Origin: Metellina segmentata
Lineage: Eukaryota > Arthropoda > Arachnida > Araneae > Tetragnathidae
Assembly (NCBI GenBank): GCA_947359465.1
Contig: OX375881.1
Location: 34,627,082-34,691,081 of the forward strand
Length of the DNA: 64,000 nt
Direction: 5' to 3'
Shown: positions 55,088 through 64,000 of the stretch, piece after piece
How positions within the stretch are numbered: the first letter of the stretch is position 1
Layout of the letters: the number at the start of each line of letters is the position of its first letter
Program-made: the position numbers and the translations under genes
Notes under the pieces: generated by a model
Told to the model about the DNA's origin: nothing
What the model saw: only the letters and a program-made list of their open reading frames with translations
Database searches by the model: none

Positions 55088-55575
55088 TTCAATTGGGTAG
55101 CTCAGTTGGTAGAGTCGAGAATCAGCAACTGGTGGGTTGTGAGTTCGAAAATCGTATACGGGGTGGGTGAGGGGCTGGTGAAAGCTGGTGGATGTCTCGA
55201 ATAGGTATCACGCCAATAGCAAAATTGACCAAAGTGGGATCAACAAGACAACTCTTCATTACAAGAAAACTGACCAGATCCTGATCATCATAAAAAAATT
55301 AGCAATATTTTGTTGACGAGTTATCTCGTCATAAGCAAAATTTATCAGATCTTGATGAACAATATATCTCGTCGGAAATACACGGAAGGTTAAAACTGTT
55401 ATGGTCTCAACTGTCCTCACGTTGGAGTAGTCTGACAGTTTGGAGAGTGGGGTTCCAGCTCAAGTGTCAACTGCATCATCTGACTGTGATTGGGAACTTC
55501 TAGGGGTTGTCCTCGGACCTGTCCCTTCCGAATTGATCTCGGACCGTCCACAGTAATCCGTGGTGCTGTTCCCAG
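55088..55575 (+). mobile_element. SINE, second family, with satellite-like insert
   Basis: The head is TGGGTAGCTCAGTTGGTAGA (box A) and GTGGGTTGTGAGTTCGAAAA (box B). At about 55225-55385 it contains three degenerate units with GAAAACTGACCAGATCCTGA, GACGAGTTATCTCGTC and CAATATATCTCGTCGG. The normal body then resumes: TATGGTCTCAACTGTCCTCA, TTTGGAGAGTGGGGTTCCAG, GACCGTCCACAGTAATCCG. A SINE body interrupted by satellite-type monomers ties the two repeat classes together. Confidence 0.82.
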
Positions 55576-55839
55576 GGCCGACTAAACGACAGGCCCCGAA
55601 GCTGAAGGCGAGAAAGAAAGTCACATGATCATATTAGTCGATCTCCGCTTGTTGAATCAATTGCATGTCGTCGTTGCGCGGATAATACCCGATGTGTGGC
55701 ATTTTTGGTTTTCAAAACTGAGGTTATTTGGGCCTCTTTCAAAAGAATATTCATTTTATACACAATAAATGTCTATTTCAGTTGATGATCCAGAAAAAAT
55801 ACACGAACTCATACCAGCATTCCAAACTTTTCAGACAGC

Positions 55840-56640
55840 GCACTGGTTGTTGTTGTTTTGTGCGTGTCCATGGACAAGCAATATTGTAGTGGGATAGCGG
55901 TCTAGATTACATCAAAAGCATTGGTCACAGCCTCTGCCAATGTTGGTGCATCCCAGCTGTATAGGATCTCCCGTAATGAGTCTCTGAGGGGGAGCCTGTA
56001 ACCCCTAGAGGGCGCGTCCTCAGGTGGCGGGATAGAGGAAAGCATATCCATTGTATTTTCCTTTGGGTGGTGGAAGAAAAATAAAATACCTTCCGTGGAC
56101 CAACAGGTAGAAGTCCAACCTCTTCGGAGGCAATGGCACCCTTTTCCATGGATAGTGCAGTATTATGTGATAAATGTAATGTTACCGCGTTCGGGGCAGC
56201 CGACACGAAACGAGCTGATGTCCGGGCTCATGGCGAGAAGTATGCTACGAGGAACCTGAATATTATGTAGTTGAATATAAACGGTACCCAGAGAAAAACT
56301 AATGAACTCACAGAAATCCTCAGAGAAACAGAGTGCATATTGCATGTCTGCAAGAAACCAAACTAAACCCAAATCTGAAGCTAAATATCAGGGCTACACT
56401 ACTTTGCTCAAAGACAGAATAGACCAGTCAGGTGGCGGTCTAGCATTTCTCATCAAGTCAGCTGACATTAAGTTTAAGGAAATCACACTGCCACCAATGG
56501 AGAACAGTGAGAGCAGCACCGAAGTACAAGCGATCAGCATAATCTTGCCCCAGCATGAAGTCACAATCGTTAATGTTTACCATCCAGATAATTCATGCAT
56601 TAACTTAGATCTCCTTAACGCGCACTGGTGTTTTTTGTAA
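55840..56640 (+). mobile_element. Non-LTR retrotransposon, 5' part only
   Basis: About 350 bp of GC-richer leader-like sequence (55840-56200) is followed by an endonuclease-domain relic. The element breaks off near 56630 in AT-rich DNA, so the reverse transcriptase is missing. It may belong to the same broad LINE group as the tail at 11679-12420, but they do not overlap. Confidence 0.65.
56250..56640 (+). pseudogene. LINE endonuclease (EEP) domain fragment
   Basis: The first frame gives LNINGTQRKTNELTEILRET, then ECILHVC. A frame change near 56345 follows. The second frame continues with the motif around NQTKPKSEAKYQGYTTLLKD, SGGGLAFLIKSADIKFKEIT and HEVTIVNVYHPDNS. These are the LN-NG, ET-K, GGG and VNVYHP blocks of apurinic-like endonucleases in Jockey/RTE-type LINEs. 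The catalytic Glu of the QETK box lies at the frame change. Confidence 0.8.
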
Positions 56641-57150
56641 TATTTTTTTGCAATCCTTATATAAATAATATATCTGATAAAAAATGTGGATGCTATAAAA
56701 AAAAACGTAAGAAAAATAGCTAAAAATAATCATAAAAATATCTATACATACACCATATTTTTTACTAGTTTTTATTCATTATTTTTCTAATATTTTCTAA
56801 GGATCAGGTACCTAGCACGGGTCCAATTTGACAAACACTCCTTGAAATGTACTGTATTAAATATATTTAGTTAGTAGGGAAGGAAAACTACTATTTTTAA
56901 TTATAATTTACTCCAAAGTATATTAAAGAAAATTACAACTAGAGACAAACAATGTTCAGATATTTCTTTATTTTAGTAAAATTTTATTCATACAATGTAA
57001 CACATGTAGTGAAAAAATGTATTTAAAGAGATAGCACAGTGCTAACATAATAAAATGTAATTTGGTCGTTTAATACATATCTTATACTTGAATTTATAAC
57101 AAATCTCTTGATTTCTGACTTTTAAATGAATTTGCACTTTTTTTTTATAG
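56641..57150. other. AT-rich intron 8 end, nothing recognised
   Basis: No repeat was seen. It ends in the polypyrimidine tract of the LRR 6 acceptor. Confidence 0.5.
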
Positions 57151-57222
57151 ATGGCTTGATGGGAATGACATGGAAGCTATACCGGAGTATTTATTCAAAA
57201 ACCTCCACAAACTTAGTGTATT
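57151..57222 (+). CDS. Exon: LRR 6
   Basis: The acceptor is TTTTTTTTATAG and the donor is GTAAGT at 57223. The exon is 72 bp with the same phase. It encodes WLDGNDMEAIPEYLFKNLHK, then LSVL. WLDGN-x-x-x-x-IP-x-x-x-F is a classical LRR motif. RXFP1 also has a WLDLEGN repeat in its mid-ectodomain. Confidence 0.93.
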
Positions 57223-57875
57223 GTAAGTTCCATTTTATGTACTGTTTGAAAGCAACAATGCCAAAACACAAAAAATGAGTCACATTTTTACGTAGCTATT
57301 TGCGAAAAAAATAGTACGCTTTATTTAAGATCTGATACAACATAGAAAATGAATAGAGAATAACAGATCCACATTAGGGAAATTTAAGATATGATGGAGT
57401 TTAAGGGGACCGTTGCAGCCTATCTCCGTAATGTTAAAAATGGTCAAATTTTAAGGAACATTTTCTCATAATTTTTAATGTATATTAATTAATTTTTTTT
57501 TTACAGATTATGAAAATACTTTTAAACACTTAAAAACAAGGATTTAAAATTTTAAGATTAAATAAAAGATTTTAAATTCGAAAATTTCAGATTTTTTTCC
57601 TTCAACTCCCATTTTGTTTTTGAAAAATGACCAATTTTTATCCTCTTTAACAATCAAAATAAACTTTTCTGAGCAGATAAAAAAAAATGCCTGTGTTAAA
57701 ATATGTTATAGGAGAGATTTACATTTGTAAACCAATTTTTTTTTTATATTTCTTGAATAGATTTTGAAAAAAAAAAAAAAACACCTTCCTTTTATTGAAA
57801 AAATACACAATTTGTGATATTGATCTTTACCCTTTGGACTACGGCTGGTTTAACAGTTGTAAAGTGACCGCGCCA

Positions 57876-58917
57876 AAAAAGAATTTAGACTACGGCCAGT
57901 GCAGCAGTTGTAACTTGAAAAATATACGAATCACACCAAGAAAGAATTTAGGCTATGGCCAGTGCAGCAGTTGTAACTTGAAAAATATACGAATCACACC
58001 AAAAAAGAATTTAGACTACGGCCAGTGCAGCAGTTGTAACTTGAAAAATATACGAATCACACCAAGAAAGAATTTAGGCTATGGCCAGTGCAGCAGTTGT
58101 AACTTGAAAAATATACGAATCACACCAAAAAAGAATTTAGACTACGGCCAGTGCAGCAGTTGTAACTTGAAAAATATACGAATCACACCAAGAAAGAATT
58201 TAGGCTATGGCCAGTGCAGCAGTTGTAACTTGAAAAATATACGAATCACACCAAAAAAGAATTTAGACTACGGCCAGTGCAGCAGTTGTAACTTGAAAAA
58301 TATACGAATCACACCAAGAAAGAATTTAGGCTATGGCCAGTGCAGCAGTTGTAACTTGAAAAATATACGAATCACACCAAAAAAGAATTTAGACTACGGC
58401 CAGTGCAGCAGTTGTAACTTGAAAAATATACGAATCACACCAAAAAAGAATTTAGACTACGGCCAGTACAGCAGTTGTAACTTGAAAAATATACGAATCA
58501 CACCAAGAAAGAATTTAGGCTATGGCCAGTGCAGCAGTTGTAACTTGAAAAATATACGAATCACACCAAAAAAGAATTTAGACTACGGCCAGTGCAGCAG
58601 TTGTAACTTGAAAAATATACGAATCACACCAAAAAAGAATTTAGACTACGGCCAGTACAGCAGTTGTAACTTGAAAAATATACGAATCACACCAAGAAAG
58701 AATTTAGGCTATGGCCAGTGCAGCAGTTGTAACTTGAAAAATATACGAATCACACCAAAAAAGAATTTAGACTACGGACAGTGCAGCAGTTGTAACTTGA
58801 AAAATATACGAATCACACCAAAAAAGAATTTAGACTACGGCCAGTGCAGCAGTTGTAACTTGAAAAATATACGAATCACACCAAGAAAGAATGTAGGCTA
58901 TGGCCGGTACAGCAATT
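57876..58917 (+). repeat. 63-bp minisatellite, 16 full units plus a partial one
   Basis: The unit is 63 bp (AAAAAGAATTTAGACTACGG, CCAGTGCAGCAGTTGTAACT, TGAAAAATATACGAATCACA, then CC). Two variants occur: one with AAAAAGAATTTAGACTACGG and one with AGAAAGAATTTAGGCTATGG. They alternate strictly for the first eight units, then in groups of three. Degenerate units flank the array (57834-57875 and 59030-59095). Because 63 is a multiple of three, the array leaves a 384-codon frame at 57795-58949 that is most likely not a gene. Confidence 0.95.
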
Positions 58918-59030
58918 GTGTGTTGTTGTTGCACATCCCCCTGGTGTAGGAAAGCCTACACCAGGTCCAGAAGGCCCCGTCGTGCCAGATCCCCATATAC
59001 TTGCAAAAAGTCCTGATCAACCAACAGCTA
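58918..59030 (-). mobile_element. Small insertion with (CAA) tail and perfect 11-bp hairpin
   Basis: TGTTGTTGTTG at its left is a reverse-strand CAA tail. CCTGGTGTAGG, AAAG, CCTACACCAGG (58940-58965) form a perfect hairpin. CAGCAATTGT occurs just before it and again at 59038, suggesting a target duplication inside a minisatellite unit. It may be a 5'-truncated SINE. Confidence 0.55.
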
Positions 59031-59297
59031 TATGGACAGCAATTGTACCTTGAAAGTTAGAATCGCGTCTAGAAAGAATCGCCCTTGTTATATGTATCTA
59101 TAGCCAAAGTCAAAAGGTTAAAGCATAAAATTAACCTTACTTCAAAACGTACAAGTATTTTTCAAAAAAATATTTAAAATACTCCTATTCAACGTATCGC
59201 CATAAATATCATTCAATTTTAAACAGAATTCTATAAACATTTATTTAAATGTAGAAAAAAATCATCGAAACTAAAAGATTTTTGTGCATTGGTCCCC

Positions 59298-59754
59298 TCA
59301 AATAATATTTTATAATTCCAAGCTTTTCCTCTATGAGTGTAAATACAAATCATCAACAACCACAGGCACATTATACCTAAAGGTTACTGATAGTACTGAT
59401 CTTCGCCCTCTTCAATGTCACCCTCAGGGGCACATCTCTTTCAAGTGTGTAAGGATTTCACGAACCCGAGGTACTCAAGTGATCTTTTTCCCCCCATGGG
59501 GCTCACACTATCTTTAGCTAACACGGAGGTTGAGCTTGGGATACCAGAGCGATCTTTTTCCGCTTTCATCGCAACGCTCAATCCCCCAATTGCTCTTTTT
59601 GCCCCTTTCACGACGTGTTTTACTTGAGAGGTTATCTTTGTTTGGCGTGGCTTGACCAAACAGGGCCTTTACACCATAAAACACCATAACAACCAACCTA
59701 TTCAAAGTAGCTTCGAATGTGATTCATGTCAACTACACTCTAATTCAGCTGTCT
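59298..59754. other. Non-coding block, unclassified
   Basis: The region 59400-59700 is GC-richer than its surroundings and opens short overlapping frames on both strands (59415-59627, 59441-59659, 59514-59705), but I recognise no protein. Confidence 0.35.
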
Positions 59755-60545
59755 AATTGAGTCCTTTAAAATTGAAAGATTTGCGGTGACTTGTTTGTGA
59801 ATGTTTGATTCTAACAGAAAATTGCGTCGTAAAAACCCTACCAACTTATAAATATTGAGAACTTATCCCATACTTGTCACCGTACCATCAACTTGGGGTT
59901 TATTATTTCCATCCTCGTTCTATGAACGTGTTATGGACTGACAGCTGTTCCAAATGCCTAGGGTACGAGTTGGGGAGAGGACTTCTGGAATCGAGCAGTG
60001 TGGTATATATATGCGGCAGCATTCTCCGAAAATATATGGTGGAGGACGAATTTTTGTCCCCTAGTTGATTTTTTATTATTTTCCATGGTGTCTGCAGGGG
60101 GAAGGATGTGATTCTTCTCGCAGGTGAAACTTGCAGATGTTACCGTTGATTACGTTTTTTTTAATAATCGGGGTAGGGTTGTAATGACGTAGAGATATCA
60201 TTACGTAGTAGACCAGGGCATACAAAAGACTTTATTGTTATTTAGTTAAATTTTTGAAACTGTCTAATTGCGAGTCATTCAAATTTGGAGATAGATATGC
60301 GGGGAATTGTTTAGCGATGTGTTTGTGAATGTATAATTCCTATAGATATTTGTGCCGTAAAAGCAAATCAACCCATACAAATTGGGAAATATTCCATACT
60401 TGCTAACCTTCCGTCAACTTAGAGTTTGTTTGCTTTTTACCATCCAGTTCTATGGACATCTTCTGGACTGACGGTGGTCCTAAACACCTATTATATGAGC
60501 TGGGGAGAAAACTTCTCGAAGTCAAGAGTGTTGTTTTACATGCTA
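59755..60545. repeat. Diverged direct duplication, about 505-bp period
   Basis: The blocks TTGTTTGTGAATGTTTGATT, CCATACTTGTCACCGTACCA, ATGGACTGACAGCTGTTCCA and GAGTTGGGGAGAGGACTTCT (59790-59990) recur at 60310-60530 as TGTGTTTGTGAATGTATAAT, CCATACTTGCTAACCTTCCG, CTGGACTGACGGTGGTCCTA and GAGCTGGGGAGAAAACTTCT. Confidence 0.8.
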
Positions 60546-60783
60546 CATTCTTGGAACGGATGATGGGATATGTTTGCTAAAATAAAAATATAATGCAATT
60601 TTTGATTTAAAAAAAAAATGCTGAAACTAATGTACTAATGGCAAAATATGTAAGATTTTGTAATTTTGTAAAAACAATTTCAAACTCCTTTAGAAGCAAA
60701 AAGACATTAAATGTATTGGTTATATTGATCTAAATTTATTGAGAATTCGCGAGTGTAAAATTTCGCGTCCAATTGACTATTAA

Positions 60784-61237
60784 GCCCAGTGCACACATCC
60801 GGTTTTTCAACGTTCGGCGCCACTGCGGCACCGAAGCCGAACTATGCACGCATAACCGTGAAATGACGCACGAACTTATTTCGCGCCATTTGCGATAAAT
60901 ATTCTATCGAAGAAAACGTGTTTATTTCGCTTACTTGGTGTAAAAAAGTATATTTTGAAACAAAACAGACGTTACTGGATACAACCAGTTATTAATTATT
61001 ATTTATATTCCATTTGTTTATGAAAACAAGGTACTTCAGAACGGAGACTCATTTGAGGCGTCGCAGCTCGCCGCAAACGTTATAAAGCAAAATTAACACG
61101 TTTTTTTTCTTCGATAGAATATTTATTGCAAATGGCGCGTAATGAGAATTCGTGTCATTTCACGGTTATGTGTGCATAGTTGGGTTTCGATGCCGCAACG
61201 GCGCCGCACGTTTAAAAACCGGATGTGTGCACATGGC
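60784..61237. mobile_element. TTAA-flanked foldback MITE, copy 2
   Basis: Ends GCCCAGTGCACACATCCGG and the inverted GGATGTGTGCACATGG lie next to TTAA (60780-60783) and CTAA. The arms stay complementary for about 150 bp: GCATAACCGTGAAATGACGC pairs with GTCATTTCACGGTTATGTG, and TTTGCGATAAATATTCTATC with GATAGAATATTTATTGCAAA. The centre has GTATATTTTGAAACAAAA and ATGAAAACAAGGTACTT, as in copy 1 at 20399. Confidence 0.88.
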
Positions 61238-61507
61238 CTAATTCTGATAAACACGATAAAAAGTTTCAAAAAATTAGCTTGTGCTATTTTACTCGTAACG
61301 AAGAATTAAATTATGAAGGTTTTGAAAAGAATGCAGTCACAATGCACGATCCGGTTTTATTTATAGAATAATCGAAAAGTAGGTAAGAAATAAAAGAAAA
61401 CTAATTCATTTAGATTTGAGCTTGTTTTAGATAAAATGTGCACCCCACCCATGATTGATACTGACAGTATAAACACAAATCAGTACTTAATATCATGCAA
61501 CAAATAA

Positions 61508-61825
61508 TGGCCGTGGTAGCCGAGTTGGAAGAGCAACGGATTAACAACCTGAAGGTTGCAACTTCAATATTAGGACCTGCAGAAGACATTCATGTGAATG
61601 AGGTTGGTGCACGTTTAATCGGTCGTGGTCTCAAATGGCCTCACGTTGGCGTGATGGGAAAGTTAGGAGAGAGAGTGGGGTACCAGCTCGGGAATCGTTC
61701 TTGTAGCCTGACCTTGGCAGAAAATTACGAGTTGTCCTAGGATCTTTCTCTTCGAGATTGATCCTGTATCGTCGTTAATACCCCGTTGTATTGCTCCAGT
61801 GCCATGTTAATTACCCACCTTCCAA
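61508..61825 (+). mobile_element. SINE, second family
   Basis: The head is GCCGTGGTAGCCGAGTTGGA, then GAGCAACGGATTAACAACC. A degenerate box B follows (AAGGTTGCAACTTCAATAT). The body reads GTCGTGGTCTCAAATGGCCT, AGAGAGTGGGGTACCAGCTC, AAAATTACGAGTTGTCC, GAGATTGATCCTGTATCGTC and CCGTTGTATTGCTCCAGTGC. It is a full-length member and useful as a consensus guide. Confidence 0.9.
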
Positions 61826-62171
61826 CCATCCAACAACTCTAACTGGGCATTCATATAGCATATAAGCTTAGTATTCAGAAATCATGTAATTTACTCAGGC
61901 GAATAAACAAATTGAACTTTCATGTCTACAAATGCAAGTTAAAATACTGGACATTTTTCCGTTTGAAAGATATAAACGATTTTAACTACGATTTTTGAAG
62001 TGATGAAAGGAAATTTTGAATGAATATATCTGAATGCAATTTTAATTAATAAAAAAACTTTTTTGAATGGGATTATGTGTTTTTAGTTGAATTAAAAGTT
62101 GATATAGAAATTATTTAATTCAGTTTTATATTCTTATATGTTCATTAATGCCCACAATTATTTAATTTCAG

Positions 62172-62243
62172 GTCACTTTCCAGGAATTCTTTAACAACGC
62201 TGAATGCTTTTATGTTTGATGGACTTGGAAACATGAAAAGCCT
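62172..62243 (+). CDS. Exon: LRR 7
   Basis: The acceptor is TTAATTTCAG and the donor is GTAGGT at 62244, the only non-GTAAG donor of the set. The exon is 72 bp with the same phase. It encodes SLSRNSLTTLNAFMFDGLGN, then MKSL. It ends with two bases of a Leu codon, so at least one more exon follows beyond 64000. Confidence 0.9.
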
Positions 62244-62639
62244 GTAGGTATTAATTATAAAAACTAGGTATTAAGCCTAACTTAACCATACGTAATGATT
62301 CAATAAATTTTAATTCCTATTTTTATGTTTAAGTGCAGTAGTACACAAATAGTGGTTTGATTTTACTTTTGCAATCAGTGCATTTTATAGACCGTAAGAC
62401 TATTTTGTAGATTTTCGAAAATAAAATTTTTTACTCTGATCGAATATTGTAATAACATCATCAAACCATCAAAGAAGCACTCATAATATTTATGTCTAAT
62501 AGTGCGAAACTTTTTCGTCTTGCCTGAGAGAATTTGTAACACTCATCTCTAATCCTCCACGTGGTTTCAACAAGATATATCGTCCATCAAGATAAGGCCA
62601 CTTTAGTTAATGACAAGATAGCTTATCACCATATTATTG

Positions 62640-64000
62640 CCATTTTCTTATGATGACGAGATCTAGATCGGATCAGCTTTCTTCTAATGTAGAGATATCA
62701 TATCCATCAAGATCTTACAGTTTTCATCTAATGACAATATATCTCGTCCATAAAAATCTGGTCAGTTTTCTTCTAATGACCAGATATCTCGTCCGTCAAG
62801 ATCTTGTCAGTCTTCTTCTAATGACGAGATATCTCGTCCGTCAAGATCTTGTCAGTCTTCTTCTAATGACGAGATATCTCGTCCATCAAGATTTTGTCAG
62901 TCTTCTTCTCATGACGAGATATCTCGTCCATCAAGATCTTGTCAGTCTTCTTCTAATGACGAGATATCTCGTCCATCAAGATCTTGCCAGTCTTCTTCTA
63001 ATGACGAAATATCTCGTCCATTAAGATCTGGACAGTTTTTTTTCTAATAACAAGATATCTCGTCCTTTAAGATCTTGTCAGTCTTCTTCTAATGACGATA
63101 TATCTCGCCCATCAAGATCTTGCCAGTCTTCTTCTAATGACGAGATATCTCGTCCATCCAGATCTTGCCAGTCTTCTTCTAATGACGAGATATCTCGTCC
63201 ATCCAGATCTTGTCAGTCTTCTTCTAATGACGAGATATCTAGTCCATCAAGATCTTGTCAGTCTTCTTCTAATGACTAGATATCTCGTCCATCAAGATCT
63301 TGCCAGTCTTCTTCTAATGACGAGATATCTCGTCCGTCAAGATCTTGCCAGTCTTCTTCTAATGACGAAATATCTCGTCCATTAAGATCTGGCCAGTTTT
63401 TTTCTAATAACGAGATATCTCGTCCTTTAAGATCTTGTCAGTCTTCTTCTAATGACGAGATATCTCGTCATCAAGATCTTGCCAGTCTTCTTCTAATGAC
63501 GAAATATCTCGTCCATTAAGATCTTGCCAGTCTTCTTCTAATGACGAGATATCTCGTCCGTAAAAATCTGGCCAGTTTTTTTTTCTAATAGCGAGATATC
63601 TAGTCCATCAAGATCTTGTCAGTCTTCTTCTAGTGAAGAGATATCTCGTCCATCAAGATCTTGCCAGTCTTCTTCTAATGACGAGATATCTCGTCCATCC
63701 AGATCTTGTCAGTCTTCTTCTAATGACGAGATATCTCGTCCGTAAAAATCTGGCCAGTTTTTATCTAATAACGAGATATCTAGTCCATCAAGATCTTGTC
63801 AGTCTTCTTCTAATGACGAAATATCTCGTCCATTAAGATCTTGCCAGTCTTCTTCTAATGACGAGATATCTCGTCCATCCAGATCTTGTCAGTCTTCTTC
63901 TAATGACGAGATATCTCGTCCGTAAAAATCTGGCCAGTTTTTATCTAATAACGAGATATCTAGTCCATCAAGATCTTGTCAGTCTTCTTCTAATGACGAA
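62640..64000. repeat. 45-bp satellite with palindromic core, runs off the right edge
   Basis: About 30 head-to-tail units of roughly 45 bp: GACGAGATATCTCGTCCATC, AAGATCTTGTCAGTCTTCTT, CTAAT. The core ACGAGATATCTCGT and the AAGATCTT block are both perfect palindromes. Variant units with GTAAAAATCTGGCCAGTTTT, then CTAATAACGAGATATCTAGT, recur every few units, suggesting a higher-order period. The units before about 62750 are degenerate. Open frames in the array (e.g. 62650-63024) follow from 45 being a multiple of three. Confidence 0.95.

Larger units (their letters stand above)
57405..59297. mobile_element. TTAA-flanked element carrying a 63-bp minisatellite
   Basis: Inverted ends read GGGGACCGTTGCA at 57405 and, on the reverse strand, GGGGACCAATGCA ending at 59297. 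The flanks are TTAA (57401-57404) and TCAA (59298-59301), consistent with a TTAA target. No transposase is present. The centre is filled by the minisatellite, so this is a non-autonomous element of piggyBac or Kolobok type by target only. Confidence 0.7.
10787..62243 (+). other. Relaxin-receptor-like LGR gene (partial, ten exons seen)
   Basis: Ten exons on the + strand keep one reading frame over 51.5 kb: LDLa, linker, LRRNT and seven LRR exons. Junctions are phase 1 (after LDLa and after the linker), then phase 2 between all LRR exons. All introns are GT-AG; eight of the ten visible donors read GTAAGT or differ from it only in the last base (the 15957 donor is GTAAGG, the 62244 donor GTAGGT). 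In known relaxin-family peptide receptors the LDLa module and linker are needed for activation, the LRRs bind the hormone, and a seven-helix domain couples to G proteins. That helix domain and any last LRRs lie right of 64000. The first exon here opens with two bases of a split codon, so a signal-peptide exon lies upstream and was not found. A missed LRR exon in a long intron remains possible. Confidence 0.87.

Noticed and set aside
57795..58949. 384-codon open frame as a repetitive structural or silk-like protein gene
   Set aside because: The frame is the minisatellite itself: units are near identical at DNA level including silent positions, it sits in a transposon body inside an intron, and it has no promoter, signal peptide or splice context.
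62650..63836. Several 60-120-codon frames with repeated LLMTRYLVHQDL-like text
   Set aside because: They are readings through the 45-bp satellite, whose length is a multiple of three.
62640..64000. CRISPR-like array (regular palindromic repeats)
   Set aside because: There are no distinct unique spacers, the repeats are contiguous, and the genome is eukaryotic with introns.

Overview
The window looks like a piece of an animal nuclear genome, most likely an arachnid and probably an orb-weaving spider. The evidence is AT-rich DNA, kilobase introns with GT-AG junctions, very low coding density, a dense mix of Tc1/mariner, hAT, Helitron, LINE and tRNA-derived SINE relics, and transposase relics that resemble spider Tc1-like transposases I recall. 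The spider assignment rests on memory of those families and needs a database search.

I can support one host gene. Ten short exons on the + strand between 10787 and 62243 join in a single reading frame. They encode an LDL-receptor class A module, a short linker, an N-terminal cysteine cap and seven leucine-rich repeats (LRRs). Each repeat has its own exon of exactly 72 bp, always splitting a Leu codon after its second base. This order (LDLa, linker, LRRNT, one LRR per exon) is that of relaxin-family peptide receptors (vertebrate RXFP1/2, insect Lgr3/Lgr4). The signal-peptide exon lies left of 10787 and was not found. Any further LRRs and the seven-helix GPCR domain lie beyond the right edge. 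About 856 coding bases are spread over 51.5 kb.

The rest is upstream or intronic DNA shaped by mobile elements. Left of the gene (1-10.8 kb) are five Tc1-like copies, one of them inserted in a 23-bp tandem repeat, plus a DUF4817-type mariner relic and a SINE. Intron 1 (10.9-15.9 kb) has a Tc1 copy carrying a truncated LINE. Introns 2-3 hold a CATCGATG-rich hAT-like element, an inverted SINE pair, a Helitron, a TTAA foldback MITE and a 4.1-kb element of an unfamiliar transposase family nested inside another inverted-repeat element. Intron 5 (27.7-35.9 kb) holds two pogo/Tigger-like elements, a deleted mariner element and a Tc1 copy. Intron 6 holds a Helitron with two terminal modules and a Tc1 transposase relic. 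Intron 7 holds a hAT relic with a Tc1 deletion derivative inside it. Introns 8-9 hold SINEs, a LINE endonuclease fragment, a 63-bp minisatellite inside a TTAA-flanked element and a second foldback MITE. The window ends in a 45-bp satellite built around the palindrome ACGAGATATCTCGT.

I saw no rRNA, functional tRNA, CRISPR array, viral gene or prokaryote-type operon. Every transposase is broken except one 234-codon derivative at 47833-48537, which is open but lacks two of its three catalytic residues. I found no convincing new molecular system. The strongest leads are the receptor gene, the unfamiliar 4.1-kb element, the open deleted transposase and the satellite that appears to be seeded from a SINE.
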